In this document: piece by piece, positions 1 through 7,411 of the stretch
Numbering within the stretch: the stretch's first letter is position 1
Layout of the letters: each line of letters opens with the position of its first letter
DNA from: a virus
DNA length: 34,572 nucleotides
Strand: one strand, 5' to 3'
IMG/VR virus record: IMGVR_UViG_3300032156_000049
Coordinates: 1-34,572 of that record
Notes under the pieces: model-generated
Databases searched by the model: none
The model's input: the letters and a program-made list of their open reading frames with translations, nothing else
Told to the model about the DNA's origin: nothing
Program-made: the position numbers and the translations under genes

Positions 1-1256
1 GGAAAACCACCTACACGCTGAATAAAATTCTGGAATGGCTCGGGCCTCCCGATTCCTGCGTCTGGTATATCTGCCCGACGTATAAACAGGGACGCTTGAT
101 TTCATGGTCCGAGATTAAGCGCATGATCCCTCCAGAGGCGATGCATAAAAAACCGAACGATTCCGATCTCATCATTACGCTTAAAAACGGCTCCGAGCTG
201 TATTACATGGGGTCGGATGAGCCCGATTCCCTCCGGGGCCCTGAACCCACGGGCGTCATTTTCGACGAAGCCGCTTACCACCGGGCGGATGTATGGGCTC
301 CCGTCATCCGGCCCAATTTGTCCGTCCATAAAGCCCCGGCCCTTTTTGTCTCTACCCCCAGCGGGTTTAACTGGTTCAAGGATTTAGAGGACGCCGCCAA
401 GGACGATCCCGAATGGGCGGTGTTCCATTACACGATTTGCGACAACCCCTATATCGACAAGGACGAAATCGAGAAAATCAAAAAGAGTTGCGACCCGAGG
501 GTCTGGAACCAGGAATACATGGCAAACTACGAGTCCTCCGTGGGCCGTGTGTTCCATGAGTTCCAAGATACCGACCGCCACGTCCAGGCGTTTCCCATGC
601 CGAAGAGGGGCGATTCCTGCTACCGCGCGATCGACTGGGGAATGCGGGACGACACGGGGACTTTGTGGGCTAAAAAACTCGGCATGAAACTTTTCATTTA
701 CCGGGAACACGCTGAAAATGGGCTCCCGCCTTCGGCTCAGGCCAAGATCATCGAGAACCGGACGACCGTGGATGAGAATATCGTTTCAAACATCATCGGG
801 CACGACGCCGCGAAGTCCGACGCCGAGATGAGGGGGCTGACCGTCCAATGGCATTTCATGAACGCAGGGATCAGACCTCTCAAATTGTCCAGCCGAAAAA
901 AAGAGGGGTCGAGAGCCATGATCCAGCAGTTGATTTCAGAGGATCGTCTCGTGATCCATCCCGAATGCCGGAAACTCCGGAAACAGCTTCTGTCTTATTC
1001 GTGGAAAGACACGGCCATGGAAAAAACCGAGGACGGCGGAAACGATTTAGTCGACGCCCTTCACTACATGGCCGAGATGCTCCAGTACGATTTGCTCCTC
1101 AACCCAAGGAAAGACGAGAATTTGAGCATCGAAGAAAAAATCAAACGCCATCGCGCCGAGATCGAGGACAAATGGAAGCGTCCTCGCTATCCGCTGGAAT
1201 CGGAGAATGAGCCTAAGTCGATTTTCCAAGAAGAATCACTGGCGGGGTATCTATGA
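1..1256 (+). CDS. terL: Terminase large subunit (5' end cut off by the window)
   Basis: This is the ATPase-nuclease motor that packages DNA into the prohead. The frame is open from base 3 and has no start in the window, so the N-terminus is missing. The first visible residues are K-T-T, the end of a Walker A loop. A Walker B (GVIFDEA) lies at about 252-272 and the coupling-type motif STPSG at about 352-366. The C-terminal RNase H-like nuclease shows its acidic positions in AIDWG (about 627-641), GHDAAKSD (about 799-822) and GNDLVDALHY (about 1039-1068). An internal TTG at 96 is not a credible start because it would remove the ATPase P-loop. The stop overlaps the portal ATG (ATGA). The small terminase subunit is not recognisable in the window. 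The family call is secure; the true start is unknown. Confidence 0.93.
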   Translation, partial: KTTYTLNKILEWLGPPDSCVWYICPTYKQGRLISWSEIKRMIPPEAMHKKPNDSDLIITLKNGSELYYMGSDEPDSLRGPEPTGVIFDEAAYHRADVWAPVIRPNLSVHKAPALFVSTPSGFNWFKDLEDAAKDDPEWAVFHYTICDNPYIDKDEIEKIKKSCDPRVWNQEYMANYESSVGRVFHEFQDTDRHVQAFPMPKRGDSCYRAIDWGMRDDTGTLWAKKLGMKLFIYREHAENGLPPSAQAKIIENRTTVDENIVSNIIGHDAAKSDAEMRGLTVQWHFMNAGIRPLKLSSRKKEGSRAMIQQLISEDRLVIHPECRKLRKQLLSYSWKDTAMEKTEDGGNDLVDALHYMAEMLQYDLLLNPRKDENLSIEEKIKRHRAEIEDKWKRPRYPLESENEPKSIFQEESLAGYL

Positions 1257-3007
1257 TCGATCCATTGCTCGCAAACGTCCAGGACGAAATCAAAGAGAAA
1301 GTCGATTTCTGGCGAACAAGGCTTGAAGGACAGCTCGGGAGGTTCAACACCTACGCCGACTACTGGCGTTTGATAAAGCCCGCCCGAAAAGGAGATCTTT
1401 CGGGGTTCTCTAACCCCCAGGTCACAGAAACGACGCGAGCCACGGAAGCCATCGCGACGTTTATGTACCGCGCGATGACCTCCGCCCAACCCAATTTTCA
1501 ATTCGTCTCGAAAAATCCATACGTCACAGCCGAATCACTGTGGATATCCGAACAGCTTGTGGTCTGGCAACAGGTCGCGACGCGCTATAAACGAAAACTC
1601 CTCAAAGCCCTTCGTTCCATGGCTCTTTTCGGAACGGTGGGAATCGAGGAGCCGTGGATGAGCGATAAACCTTACTGGGAATCGACGGATTTTCTTCCCA
1701 GGAGCCTCCTTCAAATGGCGTTTGATCCCCTGTGCTTCGACATCATGTCGTCGCCCTGGTATGCCGTGATTGACTATCTGACCGATGAACAGTTGCGGGA
1801 ACTTTCGATCAAAAATCCCGATGTATGGGACCGGGAGGCCGTGGAGTCCGTCATCTCGGGAGCTTCCGAGAAAACACTTTCCTCTCAGCTCATGGCCCGG
1901 TTGTCGAACGCGGGGTATTGGCCTTTCAGCGGGAGCGGGTCAGCCGCATCAAAACTTTTCGAGGTTATCTCCTATTGCGGCCCGATCAAAAGCGATCCAT
2001 CTGGACGGATGTATTCCGTCGGACTCCTCAACGATACGAAAGTCGCCAGAGGTCACGAATCGTCCTACCGGAGAAAACCTTTCCTGTTCGCCCATATGAA
2101 TGAATTCGAGTTGGAACAATATGCGTATGGAGTCGGGAGACTCGCCGAATCGACCCAGCCCGAACTTAATTCAAACCGAGGACGGATGCACGACACTATT
2201 ACCTTCTCGCTTTTTAATCAGTGGCTCGCCAATCGGTCTGCCAATATCAAGACGAGCCAGATGAAAATAAGGCCGTGGGGAGTGATCGAAGTCGACGGAG
2301 ATCCCGAAACGTCGCTGAAAGCCCTTCGTCCCCAACTCGAAGGCGTCAATTACGGAATACAGCTTGAGAACATGATGAAAACCGAATTCCGTTCCACCTC
2401 GGGGGCGTCCGACAATCTGCAAGCGATGGTCACCGAGGCCACCGCGACGGAAGCCTCGATCGCGCAAACGGAAGCGGTCCGTCGTTTGTCCGTTCTTTCG
2501 GAAGTGGCAAGCGATTCCCTCCTGCGAGAGCATATTTCAAAAATGCACGAGAATAATTTGACGTTCTTGGACCAACCTTTCTCTATCGGCGTTACAGGAG
2601 AACCCCAACCTCTCCGTATCTTCCCGAACTCCCTGGCGCCCGAAGTGGAAGTGATGACCAAGATCGTCACGGACAAGGATTTTCGTCCCCAGAGGAATAA
2701 AGACTTACTGCAATTCCTCCAGGTCATCACCTCCATCCGGAACCAGAACCCCCAGATGGGCCAGGTGGATTTAAAACCTTTCGTGGAGGAATTCGCCATG
2801 GGGATCGGGATGAATCCGAAAACTGTATGGAGAATAATTCCTCAGATCCCAGGAGCAACCGTCCCGGGTCAAATGCCTCCGATGCCGAATGCGATGGACC
2901 AAGTAGAGAGCGGCGTCCAGGCGGCGGAAGGAATGCGATCAAATGCCGGGGAACTTGGAAATGCGGCCCAAGTCAGCGCCGCGGAAGAAATGGCGGGAGC
3001 CCTATGA
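1253..3007 (+). CDS. Portal protein
   Basis: This 584-residue protein would form the dodecameric ring at the capsid vertex through which DNA enters and leaves. The N-terminal half is alpha/beta with many aromatics (YADYWRLIKPA, then a helix near ATEAIATFMYRAMTS). The region with TATEASIAQ and the following helices match the wing and stem region of podovirus-type portals. The C-terminus is rich in Met, Pro, Gln and Ala (about residues 545-584), as portal C-termini often are. Its place directly after the terminase and before scaffold and coat genes supports the call. The start is the ATG overlapping the terminase stop. Length fits portals of short-tailed phages (about 500-720 residues). Confidence 0.85.
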   Translation: MIDPLLANVQDEIKEKVDFWRTRLEGQLGRFNTYADYWRLIKPARKGDLSGFSNPQVTETTRATEAIATFMYRAMTSAQPNFQFVSKNPYVTAESLWISEQLVVWQQVATRYKRKLLKALRSMALFGTVGIEEPWMSDKPYWESTDFLPRSLLQMAFDPLCFDIMSSPWYAVIDYLTDEQLRELSIKNPDVWDREAVESVISGASEKTLSSQLMARLSNAGYWPFSGSGSAASKLFEVISYCGPIKSDPSGRMYSVGLLNDTKVARGHESSYRRKPFLFAHMNEFELEQYAYGVGRLAESTQPELNSNRGRMHDTITFSLFNQWLANRSANIKTSQMKIRPWGVIEVDGDPETSLKALRPQLEGVNYGIQLENMMKTEFRSTSGASDNLQAMVTEATATEASIAQTEAVRRLSVLSEVASDSLLREHISKMHENNLTFLDQPFSIGVTGEPQPLRIFPNSLAPEVEVMTKIVTDKDFRPQRNKDLLQFLQVITSIRNQNPQMGQVDLKPFVEEFAMGIGMNPKTVWRIIPQIPGATVPGQMPPMPNAMDQVESGVQAAEGMRSNAGELGNAAQVSAAEEMAGAL

Positions 3008-3294
3008 ATTCTGAACGGGTCGCGCTCATGTCTCTTTTGGAAGATCCCCGCTATAAACTCCTGCAGGAATTATGGAGAAAACAGGTGGAAAAAGTTCAAC
3101 AGGGCAGGGATAAGGCGGCTTCCCAGGGACGTAAATCGGCCTGGAGATACTGGGCGGGGCAGGAAAAAGGATTCATGCTGGCGATTACATCCATTGATCG
3201 GGCAATCCTTGAGATGGATTCAGTTGAAGATAAGTCGGAAACGCAGATTGAGATCGAAAAAATGATTTACGAAATTCGAGGAGAACCCAAATGA
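3004..3294 (+). CDS. Small helical protein in the capsid module
   Basis: A 96-residue, charged and mostly helical protein of unknown function. The ATG at 3004 overlaps the portal stop in an ATGA junction; longer in-frame starts inside the portal gene are not credible. The sequence is rich in Lys, Glu, Gln and Arg with short heptad-like stretches (residues about 15-45 and 60-90) and no membrane segment. Small proteins at this position in podovirus genomes are often head-assembly accessories, but nothing here identifies a family. Its stop overlaps the start of the next gene (ATGA), so the genes are translationally linked. Confidence 0.75.
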   Translation: MNSERVALMSLLEDPRYKLLQELWRKQVEKVQQGRDKAASQGRKSAWRYWAGQEKGFMLAITSIDRAILEMDSVEDKSETQIEIEKMIYEIRGEPK

Positions 3295-3638
3295 AACGAT
3301 TCCTGATTGCTCTAGTTGTGGCGTCGATGCCGCTCATGGCGATGGCGCTTGAGGTATGGACGTCCAGCCAGACAAACGTTGCCGCCGCGTCTCAGAAATT
3401 GTGCTCTGGTTACAGGGCTGTTCTGCATGGAGTATGCGTATCGAGCGCGACGCAAGCTCAAGTGACATCAAACATCCAGTTGTCCAATTCGAGCTGGACG
3501 GTTTCGGCGTTCCCGACGACGGGGCTGATTGATACCCGCGCTGTCGGATGCCAGGTATTCGACGTGATTTATTCAACGGGAATTTTTTACACAAAGACAG
3601 GAACGTCGAACGTCAACATTCTTTACAACTGTTACTAG
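3291..3638 (+). CDS. Secreted protein of unknown function in the capsid module
   Basis: A 115-residue protein with a clear Sec signal peptide: a basic start (MKRF), a hydrophobic core (LIALVVASMPLMAMA) and a signal peptidase I-like end (MAMA before LEVW). The mature part is about 95 residues, rich in Ser, Thr and Val with predicted beta strands, and has four cysteines that could form disulphides outside the cytoplasm. It starts at an ATGA overlap. Signal peptides are unexpected between portal and scaffold genes. A second protein of similar size and layout follows the coat gene (5447-5836). It may be a surface decoration or an exported host-altering protein; the function is not known. Confidence 0.75.
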   Translation: MKRFLIALVVASMPLMAMALEVWTSSQTNVAAASQKLCSGYRAVLHGVCVSSATQAQVTSNIQLSNSSWTVSAFPTTGLIDTRAVGCQVFDVIYSTGIFYTKTGTSNVNILYNCY

Positions 3639-3649
3639 AAAAGTAAATC

Positions 3650-3663
3650 CGGGCTACGGCCCG
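3650..3663 (+). other. RNA hairpin with UACG tetraloop
   Basis: CGGGC and GCCCG pair in a 5-bp stem around TACG, a UNCG-type tetraloop with the stabilising C-G closing pair. It lies in the 42-nt gap between the secreted protein and the scaffold gene, upstream of the scaffold ribosome binding site. No T run follows, so it is not a classical terminator. It may be an mRNA stability or processing element. Confidence 0.55.
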
Positions 3664-3680
3664 TTACAGGGAGACTCACC

Positions 3681-4535
3681 GTGATCGAGTCAGGAACAGC
3701 CAACGCGGGGGAAGATGTTTCGACCCCCGGAGCAACCGTAAAAACGACCTCCGATATTTCACCGGAGACGGGGAGTGTTGCCCCCGAAGGCGGACAAAAT
3801 CCGTCAGGAGAAAGCGCCGGAGACTCGCAAGAGTTTTCCGAAGGTGGTTCGGACGATGGACGTCAAGGGCGATTCAGTGGACGCTCGAAACTCGGGACCA
3901 TCCGAGAACTTCGAGCGAAACTCCGCGAGGAGCGTTCGCAACGGGAAAGTTTAGTCGGGGATCTGCAATCCCGGCTGGACAACCTCGAAGCGAAACTCCG
4001 CCCCGCTCAGAACGACCAGCGTCCCAGCAGGACGTTTTGGGAAGCTCCAGAGGATGTGTCCCGCGAACTCACTCGGGCTGAATTAAAATCGTTCAAGGAA
4101 GAACTCTTGGGCGAACTCAGGCAGACCGAGCAGGAACGCGAACAGACCGCTGAATGGAAGCAAGAAACGTCGGAAGCCACCAAATTCATCCGGACTCAGA
4201 AGGGCCTCACGCCGGAAGATGAAGAAGAAGTCGCTGACATTGTCCGATCAACGCCGTCTATGATGAATCTTCGCCCGATGGAGCGAGCCGAATACGCGAT
4301 GTTTCTTTGGCAGAAACAGAAGGGTATCGGCGACAAGTCCTCTATCAAAGCGAGAGCGTCGACGGTGGCCGGTTCCACCACGTCCACCGGAGGCAAACGA
4401 ATATGGACGGACGCGGACATGAAGCGTGAAATTGACAAGTTTTCTGGGTCGAAATGGACCCCAGAACAAGTCAAAGCCTTCGACGTCTTAAACCGGGAGT
4501 TTGAGGATGCCGTTCGAGAAAACCGGCTGAAGTAA
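3681..4535 (+). CDS. Capsid scaffolding-type protein
   Basis: A 284-residue, highly charged protein placed directly before the coat gene, the usual site of the scaffold. The N-terminal 70 residues are low-complexity (Gly, Ser, Glu, Pro, Thr). A coiled coil follows (about residues 70-115, with RELRAKLREERSQRE) and then acidic helices. The C-terminus is basic-acidic helical (about 240-284), as in scaffolds that bind the coat with a C-terminal helix. The start is a GTG at 3681 preceded by AGGGAGA. A protease role is not supported because no catalytic motif is visible. The call rests on position, composition and coiled coil; sequence homology was not tested. Confidence 0.75.
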   Translation: MIESGTANAGEDVSTPGATVKTTSDISPETGSVAPEGGQNPSGESAGDSQEFSEGGSDDGRQGRFSGRSKLGTIRELRAKLREERSQRESLVGDLQSRLDNLEAKLRPAQNDQRPSRTFWEAPEDVSRELTRAELKSFKEELLGELRQTEQEREQTAEWKQETSEATKFIRTQKGLTPEDEEEVADIVRSTPSMMNLRPMERAEYAMFLWQKQKGIGDKSSIKARASTVAGSTTSTGGKRIWTDADMKREIDKFSGSKWTPEQVKAFDVLNREFEDAVRENRLK

Positions 4536-4539
4536 TCTA

Positions 4540-4551
4540 GCGGGAAACCGC
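4540..4551 (+). other. RNA hairpin with GAAA tetraloop before the coat gene
   Basis: GCGG and CCGC form a 4-bp stem around GAAA, a GNRA tetraloop. It sits between the scaffold stop and the coat gene, just 5' of the coat ribosome binding site (AAAAAGGAAA). Short stems of this kind can keep the binding site free or protect the 5' end of a processed coat mRNA. Confidence 0.45.
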
Positions 4552-4567
4552 AAAAAGGAAATAAGTC

Positions 4568-5434
4568 ATGGCAAACGAAACTGGCCTCGACTCTACAGGC
4601 ATTTCGACAGCCGTTCCAGCGTGGCTCAGGGCGAGAGCCCTTAAAGCCCGCTATGCGGCGTCGAAGGTGTGGAAACACTGTCTGAACGGGATCGAGGGAG
4701 ACCCTATGGTGAAGGGGAATATCACCCGAGCAGGAGATCGCGTTACGTTCCAGATTTTCCCGGAACTGACGCCCTCCGACATCAGCACAACCGACGGGAC
4801 TTTCACAGACACCGAAATCTCCCCGACGGCGAAATCAGTGACGATCAACAAATGGAAAAACGTCTCGGCCAACTTGGTCGATATCGTGGAAGCTCAGGCC
4901 ATCCTGCAATGGGAAGCGGAATTTGCCGATGCCTTTGGCAAAGCCATTTCTCAAATCCAGGACTCTGACATCCTTGATCTCGTTCCTTCGTTGGGGTCTT
5001 ACACCATCCAGGACGCAGGCCCCATGTCGGACTCGAAAGTCCTTCTGGCGCAACGGTATCTGGACGATGGGGACGTTCCGAAAGACGATCGATGCTGGGT
5101 GCTGGCTCCCGTGGCTCACGCGGACCTCATGGCGATCGATAAGTTCACGCTGGCGAATACCACCGGATTCTCGCGTGGGATTCAAGTCGGCGATGGGCGC
5201 ATTGTCGGTCTCTACGGAACGCCCGTTGAAGTGTCGACGGAAGTCTATACGACTTCCTCGAAACGAGACAACGTGCTGTTCCACCGCGAATGCTTCGGAG
5301 TGGTGATGCAGAAAGACTTCAAGATGGAGAAGTTTGCTCGAACGAAATACGCGACGAACTACGCCGGGTCTGCCCTTTATGGCGTTGCGGAACTCCGCGA
5401 CGATCATGGAGTGTGGGTCCAGAGCGCGGCATAA
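4568..5434 (+). CDS. Major capsid protein
   Basis: A 288-residue protein with the features of an HK97-fold coat protein of the P22-like/podovirus kind. These are an N-terminal helical part, the strand-rich region around GDRVTFQIFPEL (about residues 57-68), a long central helix with EAQAILQWEAEFADAFGKA (about 108-126), and a C-terminal half with the typical G-x-P-V-E-V segment (GTPVEVSTEVYTT). The ending (GVAELRDDHGVW) also resembles coat proteins. It follows the scaffold gene and has a good ribosome binding site (AAGGAAATAAGTC before ATG). No fused scaffold or protease is seen, and no extra insertion domain is obvious. Confidence 0.85.
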   Translation: MANETGLDSTGISTAVPAWLRARALKARYAASKVWKHCLNGIEGDPMVKGNITRAGDRVTFQIFPELTPSDISTTDGTFTDTEISPTAKSVTINKWKNVSANLVDIVEAQAILQWEAEFADAFGKAISQIQDSDILDLVPSLGSYTIQDAGPMSDSKVLLAQRYLDDGDVPKDDRCWVLAPVAHADLMAIDKFTLANTTGFSRGIQVGDGRIVGLYGTPVEVSTEVYTTSSKRDNVLFHRECFGVVMQKDFKMEKFARTKYATNYAGSALYGVAELRDDHGVWVQSAA

Positions 5435-5446
5435 GGGGGGACGACC

Positions 5447-5836
5447 ATGAGAAAACTAATCGTCGTTCTCTCGATTGCGGTTCTGGGACTGGTTTCGGCG
5501 TCTTATGCGTCAAATGTGCGCGGAGCAAAAGGGAAGAAGATCGTGAACTTCTCAGCTTCTGCGGCCTTGGCGTGTTCGGGTCCCGCGACGGTGTATTCGG
5601 TGTTCGCAGGGACAGCAACGGCGGCCATAACGGACTATATTGTGTTGCGGGATTCCAACACCGCTAACACAACGTCCACCCCGTCGTTTTACATTGTAGC
5701 GACCAGCACGGCAGAGAAGCAGGTGACTCTTGATCCTCCCCTTATTTTTCAAAATGGGGTCTCGATCAACGGTCCCGCGACGATGCCGTTCTTCGGCGTT
5801 TCATGTGAAGCGGGCTACGCGACAGGCGGAGAATAA
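5447..5836 (+). CDS. Secreted protein of unknown function after the coat gene
   Basis: A 129-residue protein with a Sec signal peptide (MRKLIVVLSIAVLGLVSASYA, cleavage expected near SYA-S). The mature part is beta-rich (Thr, Ser, Ala, Val) with two cysteines, one near residue 44 and one near 121. A strong Shine-Dalgarno (AAGGGGGG) precedes the ATG. Its place directly after the coat gene would suit a head decoration protein, but an N-terminal export signal argues for a role outside the cytoplasm. It parallels the signal-peptide protein at 3291-3638 in size, export signal and position next to a capsid gene. The function is not known. Confidence 0.75.
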   Translation: MRKLIVVLSIAVLGLVSASYASNVRGAKGKKIVNFSASAALACSGPATVYSVFAGTATAAITDYIVLRDSNTANTTSTPSFYIVATSTAEKQVTLDPPLIFQNGVSINGPATMPFFGVSCEAGYATGGE

Positions 5837-5845
5837 TGTCTCAAT

Positions 5846-5877
5846 CCCGCAGGGGGTTCTTCGGAGCCTCCTGCGGG
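5846..5877 (+). terminator. 14-bp hairpin with UUCG loop between capsid and tail modules
   Basis: Bases 5846-5859 pair with 5864-5877 throughout (12 Watson-Crick pairs and two G-T wobbles). They close on a C-UUCG-G tetraloop, among the most stable RNA loops known. It lies in the longest gap of the capsid module. There is no T run downstream, so it is either a partial or factor-aided terminator, or a processing and stability element that sets coat mRNA above tail mRNA. Confidence 0.6.
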
Positions 5878-5888
5878 GGAGTGTTTGA

Positions 5889-6146
5889 ATGAAAAATTGC
5901 GCTGGTTGCGGAAAGCCTTCTTCGACGCTCCACCTGGACGGGGAGGCGTGGGTATGCAGACATTGTTTCCACGCTCCGGCAGTTCCGGCGGGATGCAATT
6001 TGTTTGAGAGGGGACACGAAAATCCGATGGACCCCGACGGGACCACGGCCCATATTCGAGACATCAAGGCGCGACGGTGGGACCCGAAAGAAAATCGGGT
6101 GTTCTACTACGCGCCTCCCAGGGGATACTCGTTCCCGAAAGGATAA
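5889..6146 (+). CDS. Small zinc-ribbon protein
   Basis: An 85-residue protein with two cysteine pairs near the N-terminus (CAGC at residues 4-7 and CRHC at about 23-26). They frame a short beta hairpin, the layout of a zinc ribbon, followed by a basic, proline-rich tail. It begins after the UUCG hairpin and ends 2 nt before the next ATG. It could bind nucleic acid or protein, or simply be a small structural accessory. No family is recognised. Confidence 0.7.
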   Translation: MKNCAGCGKPSSTLHLDGEAWVCRHCFHAPAVPAGCNLFERGHENPMDPDGTTAHIRDIKARRWDPKENRVFYYAPPRGYSFPKG

Positions 6147-6148
6147 CC

Positions 6149-6556
6149 ATGAACGCCAAAACAGAAGCAACGATCCAGTCCGTCAAAGAACTCCAGAACG
6201 AAATCAACGCATGGGAGGGGAGGCTCTTGGGGGTCAAAAATGACATCCAGAACCTGACGGCGCAGAAAGTGAAAATCCTCAAAGAAATCGAGGACATCAA
6301 AATCGCGTGGTCCCATGAATACGAACAAAAGGCTGGACTTCTCCGCCAGGAATCCGCAAAGCTCCATGAGGAAATGGCGGATCTTAAAGCCAAGCGGGAA
6401 GAAATCAAGCTGGCGGCTTCCGAAGTTTTAAGAGATCGGAATTCCGTTGAGGCGCAGAAATCCAAAGCCGTAGATGCGGAAACGAACTTTCTGGCGATGA
6501 ATGAGAAAATCGGTAAGTTCATCACGCTTGTCCGCCGGGAAGCCGAAAAACTCTAA
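6149..6556 (+). CDS. Coiled-coil protein
   Basis: A 135-residue protein that is almost entirely heptad-repeat coiled coil: it runs from VKELQNEINAWEG through the KREEIKLAASEVLRD region and on to the C-terminus. The ATG at 6149 is chosen because it follows the previous stop by 2 nt and starts the helical part; longer in-frame starts run into the previous gene. There is no signal peptide. Its stop overlaps the adaptor gene start (TAATG). The role in head completion or tail attachment is unknown. Confidence 0.75.
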   Translation: MNAKTEATIQSVKELQNEINAWEGRLLGVKNDIQNLTAQKVKILKEIEDIKIAWSHEYEQKAGLLRQESAKLHEEMADLKAKREEIKLAASEVLRDRNSVEAQKSKAVDAETNFLAMNEKIGKFITLVRREAEKL

Positions 6557-7200
6557 TGGCGAATCGCGTCAGCCTCACCACGCAAGTGCGGATGCTGATC
6601 GACGAGAAAGATTCCAGCAATTCGCATTTTACGGATTCGGAGATTTATTCGTTTCTGAACCAGGCGATCCGCTACTTGGGGGTGGATGTCGAATGGCCCC
6701 TGCAGACAGCGGAAGCCACTTCCGTCGCGGATCAGCCCGTCTATACGCTTCCCGATGATTTCGTTTCGTTATCAGATGTGTATTTCGACGGAACGGATCT
6801 GACGGTCCTCGATCGGTCCGATCTTTCGGTTCTTTCGTCGACCTGGCAGAATGCTCCTTCCGGAACTCCGAGGTACGCCTATAAATCCGACAACGCGAAG
6901 TTCGGACTTTACCCGAAGCCGAACAGCACGGAGTCAGGAAAGATCATCCAGATTCAATACATCAAAGTTCCCCCGGACTTGTCCGACGACGTTTCGACGC
7001 CGGACATTCACTCGGCCTTCAATGATTGTTTGCCGTTTTACGCGGCTTTCATGTGCGAAAAGTCTATGGGAAATATCAAGTCGGCGGACCATAACATGAA
7101 CCTGTACGAGATGCATAAGAAACGCCTCCAGTCGAAGGTTCAGCGTTTCGCGGATGATCTCTTGAGGTTCCGGTGGTCCGACCCGAGGGGATATGGCTGA
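6556..7200 (+). CDS. Head-tail adaptor protein
   Basis: A 214-residue protein resembling the adaptor proteins that sit below the portal in podoviruses. It has an N-terminal helical pair (about residues 5-45, ending FLNQAIRYLG), a beta part with YTLPDDFVSLSDVYFDG (about 75-91), the DNAKFGLYPKP segment (about 114-124), and C-terminal helices. This order of features is typical of the adaptor family found between coat and nozzle genes in short-tailed phages. The start is the ATG of a TAATG junction. The stop overlaps the next small gene by 8 nt. Confidence 0.75.
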   Translation: MANRVSLTTQVRMLIDEKDSSNSHFTDSEIYSFLNQAIRYLGVDVEWPLQTAEATSVADQPVYTLPDDFVSLSDVYFDGTDLTVLDRSDLSVLSSTWQNAPSGTPRYAYKSDNAKFGLYPKPNSTESGKIIQIQYIKVPPDLSDDVSTPDIHSAFNDCLPFYAAFMCEKSMGNIKSADHNMNLYEMHKKRLQSKVQRFADDLLRFRWSDPRGYG

Positions 7201-7411
7201 TTTCACGAATACCATTGAGCAGGGCGTTCCTTTCACCTCCGTTGAATTGGACGAAGGAATCGACTTTGTTGGCGTCGGCGATGCCGGGACCATCACGGTT
7301 GAAGGGTCCGCTTACGGGGAAGGCAATTACGGGGAAGGCCCCTACGGAGGGAGCGCGACCTATATTCTTTCTTACGGGACGACCGAGTGGACGAACGTGG
7401 ATACCCCATGA
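7193..7411 (+). CDS. Small Gly/Tyr-rich tail-module protein
   Basis: A 72-residue protein with a Gly-Tyr-Glu-rich stretch in the middle (AYGEGNYGEGPYGG, about residues 40-53) and beta-prone ends. It overlaps the adaptor gene by 8 nt and the nozzle gene by 4 nt (ATGA), with GAGGGG upstream of its ATG. Small proteins with this composition occur between adaptor and nozzle genes in other podovirus genomes. The function is unknown. Confidence 0.65.
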   Translation: MADFTNTIEQGVPFTSVELDEGIDFVGVGDAGTITVEGSAYGEGNYGEGPYGGSATYILSYGTTEWTNVDTP

